Source: a marine actinobacterium PHSC20C1
Lineage (GTDB): Bacteria > Actinomycetota > Actinomycetes > Actinomycetales > Microbacteriaceae
Reading direction: 5' to 3'
Length of the DNA stretch: 64,000 nucleotides
Assembly (NCBI GenBank): GCA_000153145.1
Contig: CH672415.1
Location: forward strand, 1,013,208-1,077,207
Position numbers and translations under genes: made by a program. Below are positions 52,998 to 61,347 of this stretch, piece by piece (positions within the stretch are counted from its first letter, which is position 1; every line of letters starts with the position of its first letter). Under the pieces are notes generated by a model. That model searched no databases. It was not told the DNA's origin and saw only the letters and a program-made list of their open reading frames with translations.

Positions 52998-55100
52998 TTA
53001 CTTGAGCGACGAGTGGTCGACGGCATGTTTGGGGGTGCGAACCTCTGCACCGACTGAGATCACTCGTCCCGGCCACCAGAACTTCTCGCCTGCGATGAAC
53101 GCAAGCGATGGCACAATCACGGTGCGCACGAGGAGCGTGTCTAACAGCACACCGATACAGACGATGATTCCAATCTGAGTAAGCGTGATGAGCGGAAGTA
53201 CACCGAGCACCGCGAACACCGCCGCGAGCAAAATACCAGCACTCGTGATAACTCCACCGGTCGAAGACAGAGCACGGATCATGCCTGTGCGTGTTCCATG
53301 TTCGACAGCTTCTTCTCGAGCTCTCGTCACTAGGAAGATGTTGTAGTCAACACCCAGCGCGACCAAGAACAGGAAGCTGAACAGCACAACGTTCGTATCA
53401 ATCGCCGGGAACCCAAACACGGACTCGAACAGCAGCCAACTGGCTCCGAGGCTGGCAAAGAACGAAGCGACAACAGTAAGCAACAGCAATAGCGGTGCGA
53501 CTAGCGACCGCAGCAAGATCACGAGCACGATGAATACGAGCCCCAAGATGAGGGGGATCACGAGATCTTGATCATTCTGCTGGGCATGCTGCACATCGAG
53601 AGCTTGAGCATCCAACCCACCGACAAGAGCATCGGCGCCGTCGATCGTCGAGAGTTCGGCGCGAAGAGCCTCAATGGCAGCAAACGATGCATCAGTTTCG
53701 GCCGCGTCATCCAACACCACGGTTATTTGCGTGATGCCATCCGCGGCCGCCGTGCTCTCCCCGATGCGGACCGAGTCCACTCCGCTAACGCCCTCGGCAG
53801 CCTGGGCAACAACATCGGCGTAGTCGGAGTTCGCGATGACGGACGCCGGTGAACCACTGCCGGCGGGAAAAGCATCCGCGATGATCTCTTGACCCTGCAC
53901 CGCTTCGGGAACCTGGGTAAAGCTTTCGGTTTGCGAGAGGCCGATCTTGATCTGGGGAACGCCTAACGAGAGTGCGCCGAGGACGACCGCTCCCAGGACG
54001 GCAACAACCACGGGCTTCTTAGATACGAGCACGCCCAGCTTGTGCCAGACGCCACGCTCAGCGGAGCCTTCGGTTCCGAACTTAGGGATGTATGGCCAGA
54101 AGAGTCCGCGACCGAATAGTACGAGCGCTGCCGGCAAAACGATAAGAGCGAAGATCATTGCGATAACAACACCGGTTGCACACGCAATTCCTAGTGCCCG
54201 GTTGCCCTGCAACTCGGCAAAGACAAGAGTAAGAAGGGCAAGTACGACTGTGCTGCCGCTCGCAATAATTGCGGGGCCGGCACCACGCAATGCTCGCGAC
54301 ATGGCATCGCGGCGGTCCTCGACCAGGCGGAGTTCGTCTCGGTAGCGCGCAATTAGGAGCAGCGCGTAGTTAGTGCCAGCGCCGAAGACCAGTACCGAGA
54401 GGATGCCCGTTACTGAAGCATCCAGTTGGATGCCCGCGAGCGCTGCAACTCGTGCTGCCACAATTCCGGCTAGTCCGTCTGCGATACCGACAACAACGAG
54501 CGGAACGAGCCAGAGCCAGGGGCTGCGATAGGTGACTAGGAGCAATACTGCTACGACAATCACGGTTGTGAGCAGCAGAGTGAAGTCAGCACCCTCGAAG
54601 ACTGCGGCGATGTCCACCGCGAACCCTTCTGGTCCGCTCAATAGCGCGGTTAGTCCGCTGGGAAGGTCGGCGTTGGCTGCTGTGCGGATCTGGTCGGCAC
54701 GAGCGGCCTGCTCTGCTGCTTCGGAGAGTTTGTCGAGGGGAACGGTGACGAGCGCCGTGGTTCCGTCGTCAGAAAACGCGGGCGGAGGGACGAAGCCTTC
54801 GGCAGAATAGTCGCTGAGCGCCCCCGCTGCCGTGGTTACCGCGGCACTATCAGCATCGCTGAGGGCGTCTCCATCGCGGCTAAATACGAGAAGTGCGACT
54901 GTGGAGTCTGCGCCGGGAAGGGCTTCTGCAGCGGCTGCCGCTTGAGCGGATTCTGCAGAGTCCGGCAGCCCAATTCCAGGCAGAGTTCCCTCTTCATTGC
55001 CGGTTCCTGCCGCAAAGATCGCGCCAGACACAAGGAGCGCGCCCAGCAAAACGATCCACGACGTGCGCCGAGACGTGATGAATGACCTGAGGCGAGACAT
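52998..55100 (-). CDS. MMPL/RND-family transporter
   Basis: A 700-residue membrane protein with two halves, each with one large outside loop and six helices, as in MMPL lipid or drug exporters. Visible features: the first helix ITSRRTSWIVLLGALLVSGAIF, loop domain about 60-195, helices with FGAGTNYALLLIARYRDEL and the equivalent second-half FLFLVALGVDYNIFLVTRAREEA (both hold the Asp-Tyr motif, here N-Y and D-Y). ATG 55100 follows aaggag. It is divergent from a MarR-type regulator with 78 bases between, which is the standard repressor-efflux layout. It is inserted between M23 and xerC. Confidence 0.92.
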   Translation of the reverse strand: MSRLRSFITSRRTSWIVLLGALLVSGAIFAAGTGNEEGTLPGIGLPDSAESAQAAAAAEALPGADSTVALLVFSRDGDALSDADSAAVTTAAGALSDYSAEGFVPPPAFSDDGTTALVTVPLDKLSEAAEQAARADQIRTAANADLPSGLTALLSGPEGFAVDIAAVFEGADFTLLLTTVIVVAVLLLVTYRSPWLWLVPLVVVGIADGLAGIVAARVAALAGIQLDASVTGILSVLVFGAGTNYALLLIARYRDELRLVEDRRDAMSRALRGAGPAIIASGSTVVLALLTLVFAELQGNRALGIACATGVVIAMIFALIVLPAALVLFGRGLFWPYIPKFGTEGSAERGVWHKLGVLVSKKPVVVAVLGAVVLGALSLGVPQIKIGLSQTESFTQVPEAVQGQEIIADAFPAGSGSPASVIANSDYADVVAQAAEGVSGVDSVRIGESTAAADGITQITVVLDDAAETDASFAAIEALRAELSTIDGADALVGGLDAQALDVQHAQQNDQDLVIPLILGLVFIVLVILLRSLVAPLLLLLTVVASFFASLGASWLLFESVFGFPAIDTNVVLFSFLFLVALGVDYNIFLVTRAREEAVEHGTRTGMIRALSSTGGVITSAGILLAAVFAVLGVLPLITLTQIGIIVCIGVLLDTLLVRTVIVPSLAFIAGEKFWWPGRVISVGAEVRTPKHAVDHSSLK

Positions 55101-55178
55101 CGCACTCCTTCTGAACCCTAAGTATTTCAATTGGTTAGATATTAGACAAGTTAGGAATATAGCCGTAAACTGCGAAGC
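55101..55178. promoter_or_regulatory. Divergent promoter/operator region of the MMPL and MarR genes
   Basis: This AT-rich 78-base gap holds a candidate promoter for the MMPL gene (minus strand TTGTCT, 17 bases, AATACT). The TTAG motif occurs three times: TTAGATATTAGACAAGTTAGG (reading across 55134-55154). Such repeats suit binding of the adjacent MarR-family repressor to both promoters. Confidence 0.5.
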
Positions 55179-55757
55179 ATGCAACACAGTGAAGAAGCAC
55201 CGGCGAGACCCGAAGCTCGACGCCCGACGCAATTGCTTCGCGACATTCTCGATACAAGCGAGGAGTTCGAACAACACGTAGGCCGAACTCTCTCAGTGAA
55301 CGCCCGAGACCTCGAGGCCATGGAGCACCTCATCATGCATGGGCCGCTTGCTCCCACTGAGTTGTCTCGTCGACTCAACATCTCCACCGCCGCTGTAACC
55401 GCCGTTATCGACCGCCTCATTGGTGTTGGTCACGTCTCGCGGGTGCAGCATCCCACCGATCGCCGCAGCGTCGTCGTCGTACCCAACCCCCGGTCCGTCG
55501 AAACCGCGATGGCAACGCTCATGCCCATGATCATGGGCATCGATCGCGTTCTCGACGAGTTCGACGACTCTGAAAAGCAAGTGATCGAGCGGTATCTCGA
55601 CCGAGTAGTCACGATCTATCGGGAGCAGCTTCCTGAGCCGAGCGAGGTGCCACCCCCGAAGCCAGCAATTGCTCCGCGACGTGTCGAGAAGCCAGGGCCG
55701 CGACGCTCATCCTGGAAGCCTGAAACGCACCTCGACGCAACCACTTTCACTGGTTGA
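55179..55757 (+). CDS. MarR-family transcriptional regulator
   Basis: A 192-residue winged-helix regulator with an extended C terminus. The core reads FEQHVGRTLSVNARDLEAMEHLIMHGPLAPTELSRRL (in part), the recognition helix ISTAAVTAVIDRLIGVGHVSRV and the wing HPTDRRSVVVV. A C-terminal Pro/Arg-rich tail (about 155-192) is unusual for MarR proteins and may be disordered. It likely represses its own gene and the divergent MMPL exporter. The ligand is unknown. Confidence 0.92.
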   Translation: MQHSEEAPARPEARRPTQLLRDILDTSEEFEQHVGRTLSVNARDLEAMEHLIMHGPLAPTELSRRLNISTAAVTAVIDRLIGVGHVSRVQHPTDRRSVVVVPNPRSVETAMATLMPMIMGIDRVLDEFDDSEKQVIERYLDRVVTIYREQLPEPSEVPPPKPAIAPRRVEKPGPRRSSWKPETHLDATTFTG

Positions 55758-55773
55758 AATCCCCCGGCGCCAG

Positions 55774-56700
55774 TCAGGCTCGAGGATGCGCCGTGCGATA
55801 GCTCTCGCGCAGGCGTTCCGTTGACACATGCGTATACAGCTGAGTGGTGCCGAGACTCGCATGCCCTAACATTTCCTGCACCGCTCGAAGATCTGCACCG
55901 CCGTCAAGCAGATGAGTTGCGGCCGTGTGGCGCAACGTGTGCGGGCCAGAGCCACCAGAACCCGGAACCTCCGCAAGCAAGTGGGCAATGACCTCATACA
56001 CGGTTCGAGTGCTTACACGTTTGCCTCGGGCTCCCACAAACAGCGGTGCCGAGCCGTCAGTCTCCTCGATTAGCTGAGGCCGCCCACGATCCAAGTAGTC
56101 TGAAATTGCATGGTGCGCGGGTATTCCGAAGGGCACAACCCGCTCCTTAGCCCCCTTGCCAAGCACTCGCACCGTTAGTCGTGAATCGTCGATATCGCTC
56201 AAACTCAACCCAGCAAGTTCGCTGACGCGGAGAGCCGACGCATAAAGAAGCTCGACTATTGCCTGATCGCGCAACGCCACCGGATCTGCGGTGGAGGCTC
56301 GCGTCGCGACACTCTGCAGCATGTCCGCCATTTGGTCGCGATTGAGAACCCGGGGAAGGTGCCGCTCCGCTTTCGGGGCTTTGAGCCGCGCCGCGGCATC
56401 CGTCGACGATTGATGCGTCTGCTCCAGCCATGCGCTAAAAGCGCGAGATGCTGCGGCCCTGCGCGCGAGGGTCGACTTCGCTAACCCGGCCTGAGACGCG
56501 TGCCACAACCAGTCCCGTAGTAGCTCGAGATCAAGATCGTCGGCTGCAATTGCCCGACGCTCAACAGCAAAACCCACCAGATTGGTGAGATCTGAACGAT
56601 AAGAACGAACCGTGTGCACGCTGAAGCCGCGGTCGGCCGCGAGATACGCGGCGAACTCGTCCACAAGACGGTGAAGGTCCACGCCTCTATCGTGCGGCAT
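55774..56700 (-). CDS. xerC: Tyrosine recombinase XerC
   Basis: A 308-residue site-specific recombinase that resolves chromosome dimers at dif. The N-terminal SAM-like core-binding domain spans about 5-95 (LVDEFAAYLAADRGFSVHTVRSYRSDL). The catalytic domain has Arg in YASALRVSELAGL, Lys in LGKGAKERVVPF, the motif HTLRHTAATHLLDGGADLRAVQEMLGH (His and Arg) and the Tyr in TTQLYTHVS. ATG 56700 is chosen; the GTG at 56706 is an alternative. It is two genes away from M23 and, after a five-gene insert, from dprA, with which it is usually contiguous. Confidence 0.95.
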   Translation of the reverse strand: MPHDRGVDLHRLVDEFAAYLAADRGFSVHTVRSYRSDLTNLVGFAVERRAIAADDLDLELLRDWLWHASQAGLAKSTLARRAAASRAFSAWLEQTHQSSTDAAARLKAPKAERHLPRVLNRDQMADMLQSVATRASTADPVALRDQAIVELLYASALRVSELAGLSLSDIDDSRLTVRVLGKGAKERVVPFGIPAHHAISDYLDRGRPQLIEETDGSAPLFVGARGKRVSTRTVYEVIAHLLAEVPGSGGSGPHTLRHTAATHLLDGGADLRAVQEMLGHASLGTTQLYTHVSTERLRESYRTAHPRA

Positions 56701-56738
56701 GCACACGACAATTGGCCTCGCCGCGATAGCGTTTCGGG

Positions 56739-57545
56739 ATGGCTAATCACACTTCACGCTCGCACGCGGGTGTCGCCCTTGTCACCGGCGCAACGTCAGG
56801 ACTCGGTGCAGAGTTTGCCCAACAACTTGCCGAAGGCGGATACGACCTCGTAATCGTTGCGCGCGACCGACCACGACTGGATGCCGTCGCTTCTGCTTTG
56901 CGCGAGAAATTCGGCATCACCGTCGAAGTACTTGCCGCTGACCTCACCGATGCCGCACAGCGGGAGCAGGTCGAAGAGCGACTGCGCTCAGAGAACGCCC
57001 CAGTAACGATGCTCGTAAATAACGCCGGCTACGGGCTCCCTCAAGAATTCGACAAGAACGATATTGACGACGAAGAACGGATGCTCGAATTGCTCGCCAC
57101 CGTTCCGATGCGCCTCAGCCACGCAGTGCTGGCCGGAATGCTGCAAAGGCACTCAGGTACCGTACTTACGGTCGCTAGCATCGCCGGCGAAGCACCACTT
57201 GGACTCTATGCTGCAGCAAAAGCGTGGCCGATGAGCTTCAGCCGCTGGGCAAACGCGCACTACCGCAGTCGCGGTGTGACGTTCACTGCACTCGCCCCTG
57301 GATTCGTGAGAACCGAGTTTCATGCTCGACTTGGAATCGAACGCGAATCGATGGCGCCGAAATGGATGTGGCTCGATGCGGGGTTCGTGGTGCGCTCGGC
57401 TCTGCGCAGTGCGGTCCGCGGTCGCGCCGTCTCGATTCCGAGCGTGCGCTACAAACTACTGTGGGCGGTAGTGAAAATCGCACAACCGGTGATCTTGATC
57501 TTCGTTGCTCGCGCAAGCCGGAAGTCAGCGGCAGGATCCCGTTAG
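56739..57545 (+). CDS. Short-chain dehydrogenase/reductase
   Basis: A 268-residue classical SDR. The NAD(P)-binding motif TGATSGLGAEFA is near residues 16-27, VADR-type Arg (IVARDRP) suggests NADPH, NNAGYG follows at about residue 93, and the catalytic Ser/Tyr/Lys lie in ASIAGEAPLGLYAAAKAW (YxxxK). The C terminus has a hydrophobic segment (LLWAVVKIAQPVILIFVARA) suggesting a membrane anchor. It is divergent from xerC (38 bases between the starts) and converges with the nitroreductase gene. The substrate is unknown; lipid ketoreduction would fit an anchored SDR but is inference. Confidence 0.9.
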   Translation: MANHTSRSHAGVALVTGATSGLGAEFAQQLAEGGYDLVIVARDRPRLDAVASALREKFGITVEVLAADLTDAAQREQVEERLRSENAPVTMLVNNAGYGLPQEFDKNDIDDEERMLELLATVPMRLSHAVLAGMLQRHSGTVLTVASIAGEAPLGLYAAAKAWPMSFSRWANAHYRSRGVTFTALAPGFVRTEFHARLGIERESMAPKWMWLDAGFVVRSALRSAVRGRAVSIPSVRYKLLWAVVKIAQPVILIFVARASRKSAAGSR

Positions 57546-58414
57546 CGGATCGTGAACCCGCGTGACTCCACATCGTCCTTGAGGTGGTCGCGTAGCGCAG
57601 CCGAGGGGCCTGCGAGAGTTTCAGGCTTGCTGGTTCGGCGGGCCGTGTGTTCTGCCCAGCCATATTCGGCATCGGGGATCGTCGGAGCTCCGGTTGCAAC
57701 TTGGCGCCCAGCGTAGAGTCCGTTCGCGATCATGACGGCGTCGTAGTCACGCACGTGTTGCTCAATGTCGTCGGCGGAGTACTGCTCGCGGTGAACTACA
57801 GAGTCGCTCGGGAGCCGAGGCTTGCTGCCACGACGCGCCCCCTCACGCGGGTAGCCAATTGTGAGGCCCGCAATCGCGACTACTCCTTGGGGAAGGCCCA
57901 GCTCTTCGGCAATGAGGTTTGGCTCGTTGCGCACGGAACCGATGGGAACCGCCCCGAGTCCCAGCGATTCGGCGGCCACTAGTGCGTTCTGGAGCGCAAG
58001 GCTCGCATCGAGGGATGCGGTGAGGAACATCTCGAGATTGTTGGCCGCGTACGTGTGACCTTGGCGTTGCGCGAGATAGTGAAGTCGCGATATGTCAGCG
58101 CAGAAGATCAGCATGACGGGGGCTTCGGCGACGTAACGCTGATCGCCAACGAGATGCGCCAGGCGGGCACGGCGCTCCACATTCTCGACAACAACAATGC
58201 TGTACGCCTGAAGGTTTGAGGATGTCGGCGCACTGCGCGAAGAAACCAGAATTGCTTCGAGAACTTCTTCAGCAATCGGGGTTGCTTCGAAGCTGCGGAT
58301 CGATTCGTGGCTGGTCAAAACCCGAATGGTACTTGTGACAAACTCCGGCGAAATGGTTCGCTGTTCCATCTCAAATCGCGTGTGCGGAAGTGTGGTGTCA
58401 GCGCCCGGTGTCAT
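57542..58414 (-). CDS. NADPH-dependent nitroreductase (NfsA/FRP-like)
   Basis: A 290-residue FMN enzyme of the nitroreductase superfamily, most like the NfsA/FRP flavin reductase group. Features are HESIRSFEATPIAEEVLEAILVSSRSAPTSSN (in part, FMN-phosphate contact), HLVGDQRYVAEAPVMLIFCAD and SLGLGAVPIGSVRNEPNLIAEELGLPQGV. Length and the C-terminal extension fit the NfsA subfamily (about 240-280). Its start may be ATG 58414 or ATG 58369; a purine-rich aagga is right before the first. The stop overlaps the end of the SDR gene by four bases on the other strand. Confidence 0.88.
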   Translation of the reverse strand: MTPGADTTLPHTRFEMEQRTISPEFVTSTIRVLTSHESIRSFEATPIAEEVLEAILVSSRSAPTSSNLQAYSIVVVENVERRARLAHLVGDQRYVAEAPVMLIFCADISRLHYLAQRQGHTYAANNLEMFLTASLDASLALQNALVAAESLGLGAVPIGSVRNEPNLIAEELGLPQGVVAIAGLTIGYPREGARRGSKPRLPSDSVVHREQYSADDIEQHVRDYDAVMIANGLYAGRQVATGAPTIPDAEYGWAEHTARRTSKPETLAGPSAALRDHLKDDVESRGFTIR

Positions 58415-58469
58415 TCCTTAATGATTTCATGCCACGCCGAATGGTTTATGCACGCTGTTTGCGCTCGGC

Positions 58470-59408
58470 TTACGCGTCCTCTTCGGACGCTGCTGCGTCG
58501 GCTGAGTTGAAAGTGGAGTTCTTTGCAGAGAAAGTTTCGAGCCGATGCTCAGGTGTCATTGCTTCGATCTGTGCCCACGCCTCTGCCGAGTGCCCCGTAA
58601 TTTCGGTCGTGTCACCGACCGGGATGATCGAGTGCACTGTCTGTTCCTTATACACATGCACTACGTTGACGGCTTGCCCGAAGTCGACACCAGACAGCAG
58701 TCGATCTTCAGCGCTGAGGTCGAGGGTGTAACACGTCGCGGATGCGACGGAGACGGGGATGCCGGCAAAGGTCGAGTGGGTTGAATAGTGCAGGTGTCCA
58801 GCAAGGATCGCTCTCACGTCGGTGCCACGAAGCACCTCAGCAAGTCTTTCTTGACGTTGAAGTTCTAGCATTCCCATTGCCTCGAGCATCGGGGTGGGGA
58901 TCGGCGGATGATGCACTGCAAGTAGGGTGCCGTGCGGAGCCGGGGTGGCAAGTTCGTTGCTTAGCCATTGAAGTTGCGCATCGGTGATGTCGCCGTGATG
59001 GTAGCCAGGAATGGTGGTGTCGAAGGAGATTATTCGCAGTCCGTCGACCATGTAGACGCGGTCTTGTGGGGCATCCGATTCGTCATCGAAGAGTAGTGAT
59101 GAGTACTGAGCGCGTTCATCATGATTGCCCATGACCCAAATTATTTGAGCCTTCATGCGCGCTGCGGCGGGCTCCACTACTTCACGCAAGCGCTTGTAGG
59201 CGTCTGGTTCACCGAGGTCGGCAAGGTCGCCGGTAAACACTATGGCTTGAGGGCGTGCGGTTGAGCGTTCGAGCTGGGCAAGGGCTTGCTCTAGATGATC
59301 AATCGTGTTCACGGCACCGTAGAGCGGTCGTCCGCCAGCGAGGAGATGGGTGTCACTGACATGGGCGATGACGTGGCTGGGTGCTGGGTATTGGCCGAGT
59401 TGAATCAC
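58470..59408 (-). CDS. Metallophosphoesterase (CpdA-like phosphodiesterase)
   Basis: A 312-residue calcineurin-like metallophosphoesterase. The five metal motifs are visible: HVSDTHL (D-x-H), FTGDLADLG (GD), MGNHDE (GNHD), VHHPPIP (H) and AGHLHYS (G-H-x-H). The order and Phe/Pro context resemble the 3',5'-cyclic-AMP phosphodiesterase group (CpdA/Icc), though other phosphodiesters are possible. The C-terminal tail is acidic and disordered. It lies alone between the nitroreductase and the proline permease genes, on the same strand as both. Confidence 0.9.
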   Translation of the reverse strand: MIQLGQYPAPSHVIAHVSDTHLLAGGRPLYGAVNTIDHLEQALAQLERSTARPQAIVFTGDLADLGEPDAYKRLREVVEPAAARMKAQIIWVMGNHDERAQYSSLLFDDESDAPQDRVYMVDGLRIISFDTTIPGYHHGDITDAQLQWLSNELATPAPHGTLLAVHHPPIPTPMLEAMGMLELQRQERLAEVLRGTDVRAILAGHLHYSTHSTFAGIPVSVASATCYTLDLSAEDRLLSGVDFGQAVNVVHVYKEQTVHSIIPVGDTTEITGHSAEAWAQIEAMTPEHRLETFSAKNSTFNSADAAASEEDA

Positions 59409-59503
59409 ACGAATAGCCTAGGTGTCTCGTGTGTCATCCGACAGGGTTGAGCTGTGCTGGTAGTTGCACAGCAGCGGGCCACGTCGTGTCGTTAACGCAG
59501 AAG

Positions 59504-59534
59504 GCCCGCCGCGCCACGAATGTGGCGGGCGGGC
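59504..59534 (-). terminator. Terminator-type hairpin after putP
   Basis: A GC-rich stem (59504-59517 with 59522-59534, one bulged base) with a GAAT loop, about 50 bases after the putP stop. The minus strand ends GGGCCTTCTGCGTT with a weak U tract, so it is a probable bidirectional terminator between putP and the phosphoesterase gene. The 170-base gap holds nothing else. Confidence 0.75.
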
Positions 59535-59580
59535 ATCCTTAGTGTGTGCGTCTAGCTAGACGCTCACAATTGGGCGGAAC

Positions 59581-61101
59581 TTAGTTCTTTGTGGTGATGA
59601 CCGGAAGTTGAACCGTTCCGGTGCGCACGCTTTCAACTGCCGTGTCGAACTCTTCGGTAATTCCGTCGCTGTTCTTGAAGGTGAGCAGGCTCACAACAAT
59701 GGCGACGACTACGTTGAGTGCGAATCCGGGAACGATTTCGTACATGACACCGGACAGCGCTGGGATGTTGCCCCAGATGACTACCGTGACGGCGCCGGCG
59801 ATCATTCCGGCGATCGCGCCCATGCTGGTCAGCTTGCGCCAGAACAGCGAGAGAATCACGATAGGTCCGAATGCGGCTCCGAAGCCTGCCCACGCGTAGG
59901 CGACGAGGCTCAGGATTGACGAGTCCGGGTCCCACGCGAGGATGATCGCGATGACCGACACGATGAGGACACCCATGCGACCCAGGATGACCTGAGCCTT
60001 GGGAGTTGCTTCCTTCTTGGCGACGATCTTGAAGAGGTCTTCAACCAATGCCGATGACGAGACGATGAGCTGCGAGGAGATCGTGCTCATCACAGCGGCG
60101 AGCACTGCTGCAAGAACGAGTCCAGCGATCAGGGGGTGGAAGAAGATCTGTGCGAGTTCGAGGAACACGCGCTCAGGGTTCTCGAGCGAAAGCTCGGGGT
60201 GCTGCTGGAAGTACGCAACACCGATGAGGGCGGATGCCATTGCACCGAGTACGGAAACAATCATCCAAGTGATACCGATGCGGCGTCCGGCGACGGCGTC
60301 GCCTGGCGAGCGGAGTGCCATGAAGCGCACGAGGATGTGTGGCTGACCGAAGTAGCCGAGGCCCCATGCTGCTGCAGAGATCGCGGCAAGTACGGTTCCG
60401 CCGGTGAAGAGGCTGAACATGTCGATTTCGGTGTTTGCGGCGCGGATCGATTCGATGGTGTTGGCGACTCCACCGGTCTGCGTGATTCCGACGATCGGCA
60501 CTGCGATGAGTGCGAGGAAGATCATGATGCCCTGCACGACGTCGGTGTAGGTTGCGCCGATGAATCCACCGAAGAGGGTGTAGAGAACGGTGACGCCACC
60601 AACAACGAGCATTCCGATCCAGTATTCGGAGCCGAATGCGCTCTGGAAGAACACGCCACCGGCCACCATGCCGGAGGATACGTAGAAGGTGAAGAAGACG
60701 AGGATGATGACGCCGGCGGTGATACGCAGTACGCGTGACTTGTCGCGAAGGCGGTTCTCGAAGAAGCTTGGGAGCGTGATCGAGTTCTTGGAGACCTCGG
60801 TGTAGGCACGCAGTCGTGGTGCTACAAATTTCCAGTTGAGCCAAGCACCGATGGTGAGGCCAATTGCGATCCAGCCTTGGAAGAGGCCGCCGATGTAGAA
60901 GGCGCCGGGGAGACCGAGAAGGAGCCAACCTGACATGTCGGATGCTCCGGCGCTGAGCGCTGCGACTCCGGGGCTGAGTTTGCGGCCGGCGAGCATGTAG
61001 TCGTCAAGGTTTGTTGTTCGCTTGTACGCCCACCAACCGATACCAAGCATTGCGGCCAAATAAATGACCATTGCGATAATTTGGAAGAACTGATCGTTCA
61101 T
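59581..61101 (-). CDS. putP: Sodium/proline symporter PutP (SSS family)
   Basis: A 506-residue sodium:solute symporter with about 13 helices. It has the PutP features FQIIAMVIYLAAMLGIGWWAY, LDDYMLAGRKLSPGVAALSAGASDMSGWLLLGLPG (in part, sodium and proline site), SITLPSFFENRLRD, FGGFIGATYTDVVQGIMIFLALI and MSTISSQLIVSSSALVEDLF. ATG 61101 is chosen because aaagg lies 9 bases upstream; the longer frame upstream has no homology. Proline import would supply carbon, nitrogen or an osmolyte, echoing the betaine-binding gene at the window start. The 246-base gap upstream holds a 5-base inverted repeat (61139-61156) and no gene. Confidence 0.93.
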   Translation of the reverse strand: MNDQFFQIIAMVIYLAAMLGIGWWAYKRTTNLDDYMLAGRKLSPGVAALSAGASDMSGWLLLGLPGAFYIGGLFQGWIAIGLTIGAWLNWKFVAPRLRAYTEVSKNSITLPSFFENRLRDKSRVLRITAGVIILVFFTFYVSSGMVAGGVFFQSAFGSEYWIGMLVVGGVTVLYTLFGGFIGATYTDVVQGIMIFLALIAVPIVGITQTGGVANTIESIRAANTEIDMFSLFTGGTVLAAISAAAWGLGYFGQPHILVRFMALRSPGDAVAGRRIGITWMIVSVLGAMASALIGVAYFQQHPELSLENPERVFLELAQIFFHPLIAGLVLAAVLAAVMSTISSQLIVSSSALVEDLFKIVAKKEATPKAQVILGRMGVLIVSVIAIILAWDPDSSILSLVAYAWAGFGAAFGPIVILSLFWRKLTSMGAIAGMIAGAVTVVIWGNIPALSGVMYEIVPGFALNVVVAIVVSLLTFKNSDGITEEFDTAVESVRTGTVQLPVITTKN

Positions 61102-61347
61102 AGTGTCGCCTTTCTTATGCACGTCCGTGGGCTAAGCCTGTCTACCTTGCCAGACAAAAGGTTTAGGAACAATCTGAGCGCCCACCGCTGAAACATCAGT
61201 TCTACTTAACTATTCGATACTGATCGCAGCAATACCGCAATTATCCTGCGTTTCTGCACATTCCTTGCGAACCTTGCAGGTAATTGCCAGCTTTTGAGGG
61301 TGTTGCGCACAGGCAATTTGTGGCGCTTTTTCACGGAATTTTTCGGC

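Noticed and set aside
55774-56700. XerC as a phage or integron integrase
   Set aside because: It has normal XerC length and motifs and sits in the conserved dprA-rpsB neighbourhood, with no attC sites or phage genes.
60136-60738. A 200-residue very acidic open frame antisense to putP
   Set aside because: Its composition is the reverse complement of hydrophobic helix codons; putP is unambiguous.
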